A DNA stretch of 64,000 bases from Malus domestica (Eukaryota; Streptophyta; Magnoliopsida; Rosales; Rosaceae). The DNA is taken from assembly GCF_042453785.1 (NCBI RefSeq), contig NC_091670.1, forward strand, positions 34,793,501 to 34,857,500, given 5' to 3'. Both the position numbers and the translations under genes were made by a program. How positions within the stretch are numbered: position 1 is the stretch's first letter; each line of letters begins with the position of its first letter. Shown in pieces: positions 23,969 to 36,100 of the stretch. The notes beneath the pieces are model-generated. The model ran no database searches and was not told where the DNA came from. It worked only from the letters and a program-made list of their open reading frames with translations.

Positions 23969-25888
23969 TCAGTGTGCATCTTCTTCTTCACAAAACTTGG
24001 TGTACTTTTCTGAGTCCAACAACTTATTCAGTTCACCACTATCGCTGATCTCAACTTTCATTATCCATCCTTCCTCATATGGGCTTGCGTTGATCTAGTT
24101 CACAAAAATTGAATCAAACGTTAACACATAAAGACACAAGGGGGTGACTGGTGAGGAATCTTTTCTGATGTGTCTATAATGAAGTGATGTTCGTAGCGCA
24201 TACATAGTTTAACAAAAGCATCACTTTCAAAGACAAAGACTTTTAATGGTTGGGGATAAAACTTGAAGAGATAATTAAAAATTTCTCAAATGGCCAGTAA
24301 CTTTAAACTAACACCAATAAACCTATTAGTTGCAAGTGTCTTCTAATGTTTATCCAAGCGTTGATTGTGTTTGTGTCCAACAGTGGAAAGTGGATGAGCT
24401 TAAAACCGAAATAGTCATTTAGAACTGACTTTGTTTACTTTAACCTTTCAAGAGATTACAAAGAAGTCCTTTCATGACTTCTCATCTAAATATGGGGCAT
24501 CAATAATATTCAAAATGTTAATTCTTAATATAAGAACTTACCCAAATTACAACGTAGCAAAATACTAATAATGACAACAAAAGTAGTAAAAATTGCACAC
24601 AAATGCAACCTGGGCATCACCATACCGCCTATAGAACTAATATAGGATAAGGGTACCTACCAAACCAGGTGAGTTGCTAAGCTCTTCATTGACTTCAACC
24701 ACTTTCCCTGACACAGGAGAGTAAACATCACTAGTTGCTTTGACACTTTCGACTGCTCCAAAGCCTTCGCCCTGCTTCACAGAAGCCCCCACTTCTGGCA
24801 ACTCAACATACACAACATCACCTAAATGATCTTGAGCATGATCGGTTATTCCAACAGTTGCAGAGTTTCCATCAACCTTAACCCACTCATGAGAATCGGC
24901 ATACTTGAGATCCTTCACAACTGCAAGTAAACAGAAAAATAAAAGCTGAAACCACCACAAAGCTACAGAAATTTTACCCGTTGCAAATCCAAACCTGAAT
25001 CTAATTACATAATTCCATCTATCAACACATTAATAACACTTCTTTCTGAGCTTTGAATAGAACAATGTAGAATTAGCGTTATGCCCAAATGAACACCATA
25101 CCTCATCAGATAATATCATTGCAAAAACAGAACAAAAATACTGCTTTATTGGTCATGAAAACCCACTCCGAGAGTGTTTTAATTGCTTTTTACAAGCAAA
25201 GTTGCAACAAGAGGCAGAAAGAGAGATCCTTTACTTCCTACGTAAATTTTTGCTCATTCAAAGTAATACACAAACGATATATTTATCTACACACGAACTT
25301 GTAATTCAAACGAACAAAATGAAATTCCCTAATACGTACCTGTCAAACACCATTCACAATTTCACAGCATTTCACAGCTGAATCCAATTCTAATCAATCA
25401 AAACTGTTGAATCGCAATGCACAGATATTATACCTCACTAACATCAAAAGATGCAAAAGACGCACAAACCCATCAACCTCTTGAAGATTAAATCCACAAC
25501 CGACATCAAATCAAACCATTTGACAAAAGCCCACGCAACCCATCTGGAAAAATCAAATCTTTTGCTGCAACAGTCATAGATCAGGCATTTCAACAAACAG
25601 AGATCCACATCATCACCAACACCAAAACCCATGTTACAAAATACCAAATTCTCAATAATCCCAGCATTAATCAAGAAAATACAAGTAACCCATGTTCAAA
25701 AGCATTCATCTTTCTCAAAGATCATTGCATAAACAATAAAGCAAATCGGAAAAAAATGAAAAGATGATCCAAGGAAAGTGGGAAGTTTGTGGGGTTTTTG
25801 TTAGCTTACCAGAAGCAAACCCTCTGTGGCCGGTTTGGATTCTGAGGTAGGAAGCAGCCCTTGATGCCCACAGCAACCTTGAAGCCAT
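23969..25888 (-). CDS. GDCSH: Glycine cleavage system H protein, mitochondrial, 3 exons
   Basis: Known role: carries the lipoyl arm that shuttles the aminomethyl group between P, T and L proteins of glycine decarboxylase, central to photorespiration and one-carbon metabolism in the mitochondrial matrix. Exons 25810-25888, 24661-24920 and 23969-24094 total 465 bases (154 residues). The N-terminal 25 residues ([20 protein letters not shown]) are basic and serine-rich, as in mitochondrial presequences. The biotinyl/lipoyl fold follows: [32 protein letters not shown], and the lipoyl-lysine motif [18 protein letters not shown] with the lysine in ESVKA. The C-terminus is [14 protein letters not shown]...[13 protein letters not shown]. 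It lies between NAP1 and the PPR gene, as At2g35120 does in Arabidopsis (from memory). Confidence 0.95.
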
Positions 25889-26606
25889 TTGTGAAATCCA
25901 ACAGAAAAACTCTTTCTCTTTTATTATAAAACCTTCACTCCTTTTTTATATAGCGGGGGTGGTGGATGTGCTTTTGAATTTCTTTCCACTTTCTCTAATT
26001 TTTTTTTTGTTGAATTATGATACGTTTGGAAATAAATTAAAGGAAAAATTAGTTTCTGATTTCTAGTTAATAATGTTCATTGATTTCAGATTTTGATTCA
26101 AGTCTCTAGTATTAATGTAATAATGAATTTACATAATTTTTTAAAATAAAAATTAATAATTGATTTAGAATTTTAATACTTAAGCCTTTATTAAACTCCT
26201 AACTAATTTTCAATTCAAAACACTTCCAAAATAAATAAATAAATTAGAATAAGTTTGTACCCATTAGCTTTGTTTTTTAATTCAAATTTTTAATCTTATA
26301 TGTACCCATTCATGTAATTTTTTCAAATTTTTAATCTTAAAATGTAATCTTATATCAATTTGTTATATGTAAGATGTAACAGTTTTTTATATAAAATCTA
26401 TTCATTTTTTTTTTGTAATCCATTTTTAAACTTATATGGTACATTCTTTTTTGTTTGATTTGAGAATGTATTTATGTTAAGTTTAATCAAAGAAATTTAC
26501 TAATGTTATTAAGCCTAATATCTTTTATTTTTTTGTGATTTTGAAGAATGTACCCATATTTTGATACAATAATTTTTTGTGATTTTGAAGAATGTACCCA
26601 TGTTTA

Positions 26607-26914
26607 TCTCTACTAATTAATAAAACACTCATTGTCAACCAAAATCCTATCAAATTACTAGTTTAACCCTCTAATTAAAACATGATTAAGAAATATAGGG
26701 CAGAAATGTAATTTCACACAATCAAATTTTACTTTTTTTTTTCAAAGCCTTACCTACATGTAATCATAACATATCTCTAATTAAAAAAAATTAAAAAATT
26801 AAAAAAATTAAAAAAACATCCCACTTCCACATTCTCTATCACTCTCTTTCTCTCTCCTTCTATTTCAAAAAAAAAAAAAATTTCTCACATACTTTGTGTG
26901 TGCCCATGTGCTAG
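26607..26914 (+). mobile_element. Small non-autonomous Helitron-like element
   Basis: It starts TCTCTACTAATTAATAAAAC after an A, and ends ...GTGTGCCCATGTGCTAG before a T, the A/T target and TC...CTRR ends typical of plant Helitrons. CACAT (26886) and ATGTG (26906) can form a short stem just before the CTAG end. It carries no coding sequence. The ends are recognised by eye only. Confidence 0.6.
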
Positions 26915-27222
26915 TATGTATATATACAGACACACAATAGTATAATTTATATTTTATTATTTTTTTCCACAAATTATGTTTTTTTATTTAAAATTTCATT
27001 AATATAAACAAGTATAAATTTCAAATTTTAATTTAAAAAATATAGTCATACATAGAAATAAATGATGATATTAATTTCAGGGACTCCGATAAAAAATTGA
27101 AAACCAACAAGATTTCAATCAAAGAATATTCATAACTAAAAATCACATCTAAAATCTCACTAAATTAAAATATATAGAAGCGAATATTTGAGAATACATT
27201 TCGGGAAAAAATATTAAAATAA

Positions 27223-27981
27223 GAGTGGTGATATTCCCACCCCAGTGTCTTATTTCCCCACCCACCTTTTTATGAATTTTTTAATTACAAATTTATCCAT
27301 TTGTAAAATGACTAATAGGGACCTTACTTACTCCTTTTTGCATTAATTTTTTTTTATAAAAAAAGAAAAGAAAAGAAAAGTTTAGAAAATTTGTCTCCTA
27401 TAAACCCTAACTCATCCTTTTCATCCCCTTTCATTCAGAGAAAGCAAAATCATTCAGAGAAAGCAAAAAGAATGAATTTAGAAGATGACATTTCTATGGA
27501 ACAAGTAGATGACTATGTTTCCGTCGAACATGTAAAAGATAATTTTATGTGGACCATCTTGATTTGTCGACATGAATAATTGAAGCATAGCTTTGTGACT
27601 TTTTATTTGAATTTGCATTAGGTTAGGATACAATTTGTTTCATGTTTTCCTATGAGAATTCCTAGAATTCGTTGGAATTGTTTTAATTAGGTTAGGGAAA
27701 ATTTGGAAGGGACACTCAAATTGGTATGCATCTCGAAAAGGACACTCAAATTGGAATTTGGAAAGGAAACATGGTTTTTTTTTCTTTTTTTTTTCCTATT
27801 TTTAGAAGGTTTGTTTATTTTCTTTTTTTTTTTAAAGAAATTTATCTCTAATTATATATAGGGCTATTTTAGGAATAATAGTGGGTGGGAAAATAACATT
27901 TTAATTTTTTAACTTTTTATAGTGGGTGTAAATATAACGTGGGTGGTGAAATAAGACAACGGGGTGGGTTTAACAGTTCTC
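27223..27981. mobile_element. Non-autonomous TIR DNA element (MULE/hAT-like)
   Basis: The left end GAGTGGTGATATTCCCACCCC and the right end read in complement (GAGAACTGTTAAACCCACCCC) match at 16 of 21 positions by eye, and the similarity continues (GTCTTATTTC, CACCCAC). TAAAATAA flanks both sides (27215-27222 and 27982-27989). Inside, 27391-27579 is a small open frame (62 codons, MSPINPNSSFSSPFIQRK) with a tandem copy of TCATTCAGAGAAAGCAAAA. The frame has no known match and may be a captured fragment. Confidence 0.7.
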
Positions 27982-28540
27982 TAAAATAAATGGAGATGGT
28001 GTGTCAATTCATCAAAACACCTAATAGGTCGAAGTTGGTGTGTGTCACTGTGGCAGAGTGATCGTGTCGGATTATTATTAATTAATTTTTATATTGGATA
28101 TCAATGGTTGCCTGGAAATTCTGTAAAACCATGGTATTTTTAACACTAGTGGAAATTATTGTATTATCATTTTATTGAAAGTATGGTCACTTGTGACATT
28201 TTTGTTTTTCCCTTGCTTATGACTTAAAATGGATAGACTGCGAAAATCGCTTCCGTTTCTTTTTATGGTCGATATGGGCCATAATTTTTCTGTTGAACAT
28301 GTTTTGTGTTGTGAGATTGGAAATTTCATTACTCGTACACATGAAATGTTTGTCATACTCTCGAGTGATACTCAAAACACAGGTGGAAAACAGAGTAATA
28401 GACATCCAAGTTGGTGGAGTGGTCGAATTGACAATCTAACAACGTAACAGTTATTCGTGCATGCTAACTTCCCTCTTGCAGTTACCCTCAGTCACATAGA
28501 GAAGATATGGAGCTTGAGCAATTTAGCCATGAGCACACCT

Positions 28541-29010
28541 TAGAGCATCTCCAACGAAGATGTCAAATTTTGAACATAAAATTTAAATTTAATAGCCTAT
28601 GTGGCATTTTGACATCTTTTAAAGTTTTATTGTCCACCCGATATGTCAAATTAAATTATTATTTTATTATATTATAAAATAAATGATTAAATTAATAAAA
28701 ACTTAATAAAAGGCATTTAATAATTATGAAATTTAGACCGTTCACCTTTTCTTTTTAATAAGAGGTGACCGTTCATTTACCTCGATTGAACAAAAGAGAA
28801 ACGGGTCAACAACAACATTAATTGCAATGATGATTAAACCAATAAAAAAATTAATAAAAAGCTTTCATAATTAATTTTGAAGTTGTTGTCAATCCATGTC
28901 ATCACCACATAGGATTTGACATTTAGGTTGGAAAACATTAGTGTGGTTTTTTTTTTTTTACCGTTATAGCTTATGTGGACATTTTGACATCTTCTTTGGT
29001 AATGCTCTTA
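28541..29010. mobile_element. MITE with TTA-like ends
   Basis: The ends TTAGAGCATCTCCAACGAAGATGTCAAA and, in complement, TTAAGAGCATTACCAAAGAAGATGTCAAA are inverted repeats. The similarity continues with CCTATGTGG/CCACATAG style blocks. It has no coding sequence and ends about 95 bases from the PPR stop codon, so it may overlap the PPR 3' UTR. Confidence 0.6.
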
Positions 29011-29104
29011 ATGTCTAATCCTTTGCGATGATTTTGATGAAGAGATGGACGGTTAGGATGAGAAGATGTATTACTTCATGATCAGTATTTACAAAATCCA
29101 TCCA

Positions 29105-31971
29105 TCAGATAGGTAAAACAGTCCTGACCTCCTTGTGCATGCTTCTAATAACAGTACTAACCTGCTCGGTTTGATCGTCGCTTGAACACGCTCCAAGGAG
29201 TACCCTGGCAGTTCCGGCATCTGGATTGCAACCGGCATCAATCATTTCTTCGAAAATTTCCAAGCATCTCGTGTATAGTTTCTTTCTCGAGTATGCTCCA
29301 AGACGCGAAGTCCATGTCACAACATCCGGTTTCAAGTTTTTGAGTGGAAGCGACTGAAAGAGCTCTTCCATCTTGTCGAAAAATCCTGCCCGTCCATATA
29401 TGTTAATCAAGATGTTGTATGTACTGATATCAGCTGCGTAGGGTCCTGTTTCCATTGCTGTCAAAACTTCCTCCATCTTCTCTAACTGGCCTAACCGGCC
29501 ATACAGATTTAACATGCTGTTAATGACGAAAGTGTCTAGCTCCACCCCGGACTCTTGCATCTGGTTCACAATGTCCTCGCATTTTGATACGTTGCCAGCT
29601 TTGGTGTAGGCGGATAAAAGTAGCATATGGGATTTCACTGTCGGGGTTATTCCTAACCGCTTCATCTCTTCAAACGCAGCTTGTGCATCTGATATGCATA
29701 CAGAGAAAAAAGATAACATGGTGAAGACAATAGGATTTAGAATGTAGCGAACGAAAACAGACTCTGTCATATTAGTTTCAATCGCAATCACAATGGTGCC
29801 TCGAAACAATTTCATCTCATCTTCAAGTGAAATGAGTAAAAATCAAATTATTTCAAGGGAAATGAGTGAAAAGTATGAGGTCTAATGGTTAATGTTTACC
29901 TTCATGAAGACCAGCTCTCCCATATGCATCTACCATGATATTATACGAAGCTCTATCGGGTTCACATCCCATGTGCTGCATTAGAGAGAAAATTTCTGCA
30001 GCTCCGTAAGGAAACCCTGCACGACTGTAGGTAGCGAATTCTTATAGAAGTTCGGGTTTATAGTGCTGCTTATCATACAATGGAAGTTTTGTACAGTTGT
30101 ACTTGATCAAACTGCTCAAATTAAACTACAGAATTCATCAGATACTAACCTGTAAGCTTCCATAAGGGCATTGTACGCATACACATCAGGCTCATACCCT
30201 GCTCCTTGCATCTGCTCAAAAATTTCTTCCGCTTTCTCACAAAGTCCGTCCCTCGCAAATGCATTTACCAAAGCTGTATACGTGCATATGTTGGGTCTAC
30301 ATTTCTGGCTTTTCATTTCTCGAAACATCTTTAGAGCCATAAAAGATTTCCTTTCCTGCACAAACCATAAATCTTGAGGAGATTTCTATCGTATTGTTTA
30401 ACAAGTAAACGACATTTTCTTGTTAGTTATCTGACGCTGTGGAACTTAACCAGCATAAGGTCATAGAAAAGCATAGGACTTGAAGCTCACAGAGACTAGG
30501 AGAAAATGCAGCAAGGCTCACCTTTCCGTATAAATTGATTAGCATCGTATACGTCTCAGTAGATGGCTGGCATTGATCTCTCTTCATCCTCTGAAAGATC
30601 TCTACTGCTTTTTGAGGGTCTCCGCCTTTTAGTAACCCGTTGATGTAAGCATCGAACACAATTGCACCTGAGTAAAATTAGGATTTTTTTGCATGACTTC
30701 ACATTGTACTTGGTATGAAGGAAATGCAATCGGTCACATCTGATAAACTAACAAGCTGGGACAAGCTTTTGATTTTTGAGAATCAAACATTTATATATAT
30801 AAACGGCTACAAATTGGAGCGGAAGCGTACTTGGTGGAAGACCATACTTCCGCATTTCGCCAAATATGGCTTCAGCCTTATCGAACAACCCAGACTTGCA
30901 GTAGGCCTTTAAAAGAAGGGCATAGGTGTCTTCAGTAGGTATGCATCGAGCTTCAAGAAGTTCCAAATATGTCGATTCTGCATCTTTATGTTGCGACTTC
31001 TGCCCATAAGCGTCGATAAGCAAATTGTAGCAGATGACATCTGGCTTGAAGGAGCTCTTGTACAATATCCACTCACATATCTGGACAGATGATCACAACA
31101 TTACACTCAAAAATATCAAGTTGAAAGTCGAGCGTCACGGAGTGCAAGAATAAGAATAGCAACAAACAAAAAGCCTGGGGGTTGGCTATATGAATCTTAG
31201 AACGCCATTGTGCGATTTCATTATGGATTCATTTTCATAAGGATTCGACGTAATTGAGGAGTGCCGGCTGTCGACTACCTGACGCCCTCCCCCTCCTCCT
31301 TTACCCGGGCTTGGGACCGGCAATGTAAGATAAACTTACACAGACGGAGTTAACAAACAAAAAGCCTCCAAAGGAATTTTAGGAAGGGAGCAATGATATC
31401 AATACGAAGGGATGCTAGTTTCTCACCAAGATTATGGAACCCCACTGTTTGTTGAGACGAAGCTGAACAGCTACGTTAATGATATCGTCCCATATGGTAT
31501 GAGAGGCTGGAAGAGTGTCAAGAATTTCCCAAATACTGTTTCGATCGACTTCCTTCTGCACAAAGTCCAGAATCTGCTGACCAGTGGGGCTCATCACAGG
31601 GAAAACTCCGTCCACAAACCCCGATCCATATTTCCATCCTCGGCCCCTTAGAGAACCACCTAGACAAAGAAGATGGTATGCATTGTTGAAGATGTACGTA
31701 TGCGAGATAACATCTATTGCTAAGACAACAAAATGAGTACAATGTTGTGATTACATCGTTTCCTAGACAGTTTCTTGTTATTGAAGCTTCTGAATTTTCC
31801 GCGTTTGTCAATGTAAAGTCCGTCGCCCTTGCTCTTCTCAACAGCTCTACTACTGGAACTCTTGGCTTTCCATCTTGCATCACTCTTGCAGCTTCTTGGC
31901 GCCACAAAAATATAACTAATGGCGCGTTCAGCGATCAACCTATGCATGCCATCAAATGAAATTTCTATCAA
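29105..31971 (-). CDS. P-class pentatricopeptide repeat protein, 7 exons
   Basis: Known family role: organelle RNA-binding proteins built from 35-residue helical hairpins; the RNA target here is unknown. Exons: 31755-31971, 31427-31659, 30831-31080, 30522-30667, 30150-30355, 29900-30024 and 29105-29688, total 1761 bases (586 residues), all in phase. Motifs include DVICYNLLIDAYGQKSQHKD, NICTYTALVNAFARDGLCEK, EPDVYAYNALMEAY, DISTYNILINIYGRAGFFDK and PDVVTWTSRLGAYSRKK, about ten P-type repeats with no E/DYW tail. It matches the Arabidopsis At2g35130-type protein as I recall it, including GGSLRGRGWKYGSGFVDG near the N terminus. The start is uncertain: Met at 31971 or at 31947 (MHRLIAERAI). It is unusually intron-rich for a PPR gene. 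The intron at 31081-31426 carries a LINE-derived insertion. Confidence 0.93.
31177..31351 (-). mobile_element. SINE-like element made of the two ends of an RTE LINE
   Basis: The right part, read on the minus strand from 31351, matches the 5' end of the LINE at 55673 (GACCGGCAATGTAAGATAAA, CTGTCGACTACCTGACGCCC on the plus strand). The left part (GGCTATATGAATCTTAGAAC) matches that LINE's 3' end at 51229. About 3 kb of LINE body is absent. Perfect 16-bp duplications AACAAACAAAAAGCCT flank it (31161-31176 and 31352-31367). It lies in a PPR intron, antisense to nothing and co-oriented with the gene. Confidence 0.88.
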
Positions 31972-33106
31972 CCATCGGAATGCTCATTCGAATCAACTTA
32001 CATACCTCAGAAAGTATAGTGCATACAAGTGATCAACACAAACTAAGTAGCTCTTAAATTAAATTAAATTAAATTTCCATGAAATTTAACACAATTTTCA
32101 TGCACACCCGATTCGAAGAATCCGTTAAATCCCATAGAAACCAACAATCCGGAATGAGAGAAGTTTAACAGACTCAAAAACCAGTAACAAGAAATGGTAG
32201 AACAGTAATGTATGCAGACAAAAAAATTTATGGTGCTCCGGACATTTTAACCGTTAGATCTTTGATTTTTGTACTCCGGGACACCGGAGAAAATCCTGTA
32301 TGCAGACAGACAGAGAGTGGGTGAAGGAAGAAGGAGCTCACATGAATGTTTGGAAATTGGAGAAGAAGGAGGAGCTTTCCAGTTTGTGAGAAGAAGATAG
32401 TGTTTGATGGCATGCAGGTAGGTGAGGACAAAACGTATAAATTTCAAAAAATCTCACACCTTAGATATATAAAGGAGAGTATATCTCTTATCTTTATTTT
32501 CTCATTCTCTTGTTCTTATGTACCCACCTTAGCTTCACTCCAAATTTTACTCTCTTGCTAAAATATAAATACAACCATCTATTGATTCATTTTATGACAT
32601 GCCTTTTTGTTAAAAAGGTCGGTCGTTTTGGGATTTAATGACGGTGACCAACTAATTCTTAGTCTAGCAGTACTTCTCTCCATGTGAAAGAGATGTCAAG
32701 TTCGAATATCAAAGAATGACGATGTTGTGTTGAGTATTCGGGAAAGCATGCGGGCGTGAAGTAATTCATTCTCAACTGTCAGATACTGGGACTGGCAACG
32801 AACAGATGGAAGTTCCATATTCAATTCATACATGCAGAGTTCATAAAAAAGAGTACAAATTTTGGGGCCAATAAGTTCAAAGCTGTTCGCAACGAGTCAA
32901 GGATTTGTAAGGCTTAAGGCTAAAATGGTGGCAATGTAATGCCTGCTTGAGCTCGATAAGTTTGTGGTTCGGTTCATGAAGATTCACCCGCCCGCATGAA
33001 ATCGTGTACCAAATCATTTTTGCCAAAATATGTAACTATCTTGCAACATAAATTGGGAAATTTTTAAAAGTAATGTTTTTGAAGTTTCTGCAGTAACAGG
33101 CACACA
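31972..33106. other. Spacer: PPR upstream region and PAB 3' region
   Basis: Holds the PPR 5' region and the PAB 3' UTR. 32640-32745 looks like the head of a tRNA-derived SINE (CTAGCAGTACTTCTCTCCATG, then GTCAAGTTCGAATATC, an imperfect B box). 32230-32300 contains a short imperfect inverted repeat (GGTGCTCCGGACA / GGACACCGGAG). No gene supported. Confidence 0.45.
32640..32745 (+). repeat. Possible tRNA-derived SINE head
   Basis: CTTAGTCTAGCAGTACTTCTC resembles an A-box region and AAGTTCGAATATC an altered B box, about 45 bases apart, as in plant SINE heads. No tail or target duplication was found. Confidence 0.3.
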
Positions 33107-36100
33107 CTACTCCACCTCAGCCAAATAATCTTCAATCTCTGCTGGGGTTAGCACTCTGCAACAAGGTGAGCACAACTAGTTAGAGATACACACAATGAGC
33201 AATGAGCAATCATTTAGAAGTAAAAACAATGTTTTGAAGGGCAGTAGCAACTCAAATTAGCTATAATGAAAACGAATTTGCTGCCATCCTGTATGGCTCA
33301 AGGACTCTGGCGCGGTGTCACAGGTTTGGCGCACACCTATCGGTTCATCTCTCCGGTGTCTATACCAAGTACACTAAAAACAAAGGTTTGGGGTCCAAAA
33401 ACAGTCCAGATGTAGTTACGCCTTCTTTAAAGAGGCGGAAAATACTTTCAATTTTGAGAAATCAAAGCTAATCCTTTAGCACTTTAGCTAAGAGTTGAGT
33501 AAGTTGGCTCCTTGGACCTAAATAAGAGTAGGGGGTGAAGGATTCTCTTTCCTAACACGTTGGCATAAAACTATATTTTTTTCATCGGATTTTGAATGTC
33601 ACATGCATGTTTACATGCACCCTATATCTTGATAAAGTACTTTATGCAATGAAAAATATCTTTCAGTGAAAGGAATTAAGAGAAAAGATGCCTTAGCAGG
33701 AAGAAACGATGGAGCTCACCTGAACTTTTTGTCTGTGCCAATTATCCCAATCTCAATGTTTTTTCCTGAGATTTGTCCTTCAAATCTGCATCAAATATAA
33801 AGCAACTACTTATACCGCTAACAGATAACAAAGTTTCTTCCTCTTTCTGTGGCTCCTAAGCATTACGTATTCATAAAAGAATAAATAAATAAGTTCCGGA
33901 AGTTAACAGTTATGTATATATACCCCTCCTTCAAAGTCAAAATAGCCGTGTGCACAGCATCATCAAGCTCCATATCTTCAGTATACCTATTACAAAAGAA
34001 TAATAATGAGACACACTTCACCTTTGAGGACTAAAAAAAATTGAGACTGAAATTTTAGGTTAAAAGTATCCAGCATAAACCATGTCCAAGTGTTCGACCG
34101 AAAACAAAAATACATGTCTGAGTACCTCTTCTCAAGAAAAGTTTTTGCATTTGAGACATTCTTCCCCATTGCAGACGCTTTCCATGAGAAATATGAACCG
34201 GAAGGATCAACCTACAGGGAAATATAAATTAGAAATAACAATAGTTGCAGAATTAATATAAATTAGAAATAACAATGGTTGCAGAATTAGATATCATATT
34301 ACTGTCAACATAGGACAAAATATAATTTTCTTAACACTACTATTCCTGACAGCAGTTTCTCCTCTCCGACCATCCAAAATAGAATTATGATCCAAGAAAA
34401 CTAAAAGCAAACAGCAGTTTCTTAACACAACCCATTGCATGAAGAGGTTGAAATGATTAATTCAGCTCAAGCAAGATTACTAATAGTCAACTTAACAACC
34501 CAATTTTTTTTGAAAGTAACATATTCCACATATTAGATATTTCTACAACGGAAAAAAACAATTGTTTAACGAAACAAAACTAAATATTGAGCAGCGACCC
34601 AACTAAATATGCTACAAGAATTTCTTCCAAACTCTGTTAAATTTAAATTGAAATGTTCTTTCCTTAGATGGCATCATAATTTGCAACCAGAAACAACAAA
34701 TAGGGAAAAAATTTACAAGAAAATAACACATTGGAAACTGAAAATACCTGGTATAGTTGGGGACCACTGTCATCAAACCCAGCAACCAGAAGAGATACTC
34801 CGAATGGCCTTACACCACTACCAACAAAGGAAAGAAAACTATTTCAGTAAATTTTAACATGAATATCCTTCAGTTACTCATCTTCAAGTTCAACTACCCA
34901 AACTCAGCTGCAATTACCTTAAAATAATAAATATCACAATCAGAAACCTTTACTATGAATTTTCATAAGTTATACTTCTCAATTCTCATAATTTATCACC
35001 TTTTATATTCTCTCATCTCACTCAATCACACACATGAGCTATATCTTGTTCTGCTGCCCAAGAATTGCAATATTGTAGTGAAGTGTTTTAGTTTACAAGT
35101 CCAAAAGCTAAAGATTTTGGAAAAGGATCCAATAATAAATATCTTCATACAAGAAATATTCACTAAGGTACTTGGTACTCAATGCTTAAAAAACTTATTT
35201 GAGCAACCATAAAATTATTGTGGGTCCAAATGTTTGAGAAACAGCCACCCATGCAAAGAGCACCTTACACCTGTAAAACTTGAATACAAAGTGTTTACCA
35301 TGTATGCAACAATCATTAAAAAGCTAACATCATCTAGAGACAATTGGTTTCAGATATGGGCAAAAAATTTCTCAAAGTGAGAAAATGGGCATAGGCCTTG
35401 TGTATAATGAACCACAGTTTATATAGATACAGAAAGTGTGTTAATTACCCAGATTGAGTGAACTCCTGCATAACAGCTGCAGTTTCCCTCACAAGTTGAG
35501 TAACAGGGATAGGTTCCTAGAAACATGATTGCTTTACACAAGTTATAACCTTCTCAATAGACAAGAACATCTTATTCTTATAGTTCGGAAGAACATGATA
35601 AGGGAATGATGAACATTTGTCACATCACCTTAAAAAAAAGGATCAAATAGAAGAGAAGAAAAAATCAGTACCTTATATAATCTGTGATACTGTTCTGCCT
35701 GTTTCCTGCTTTTTCGAACCAAGACTCGAAAATCAGGACCCATGCCACTGCAGGAGAGTAAGGGTAAGAATAACTACATACTGAATGACAACAAATAAAA
35801 GATTCAACAAAGCCACAAAATATTAGGACGCTGAAACTGCTGTCAAAATACAATAGTCAGGCCTCATGTCAATCCAAACGTGATCATTCAGGAGCCAGAA
35901 TTGTAGTCTCCAAAATTCCAAATGCAAGTTCATGCATGCAATGTTCTCTATTTTTCTTCATTTAGAATCATACTTATCACACAGTATTGCATATCCAACA
36001 CAAGTCCCATACTCACATCGATAATATGATCCTTTAGAGTCTATATATCACAGTAGAAAGCTGATCAAGTTTCTCTAAATTCAATGTCTGAATTCATCAG

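Larger units (their letters stand above)
25889..29104. other. AT-rich, transposon-rich spacer
   Basis: No host gene is supported. It holds a Helitron-like element (26607-26914), a terminal-inverted-repeat element (27223-27981) and a MITE (28541-29010). TGTACCCAT recurs several times in 26255-26600, suggesting a worn repeat just left of the Helitron. Confidence 0.55.
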
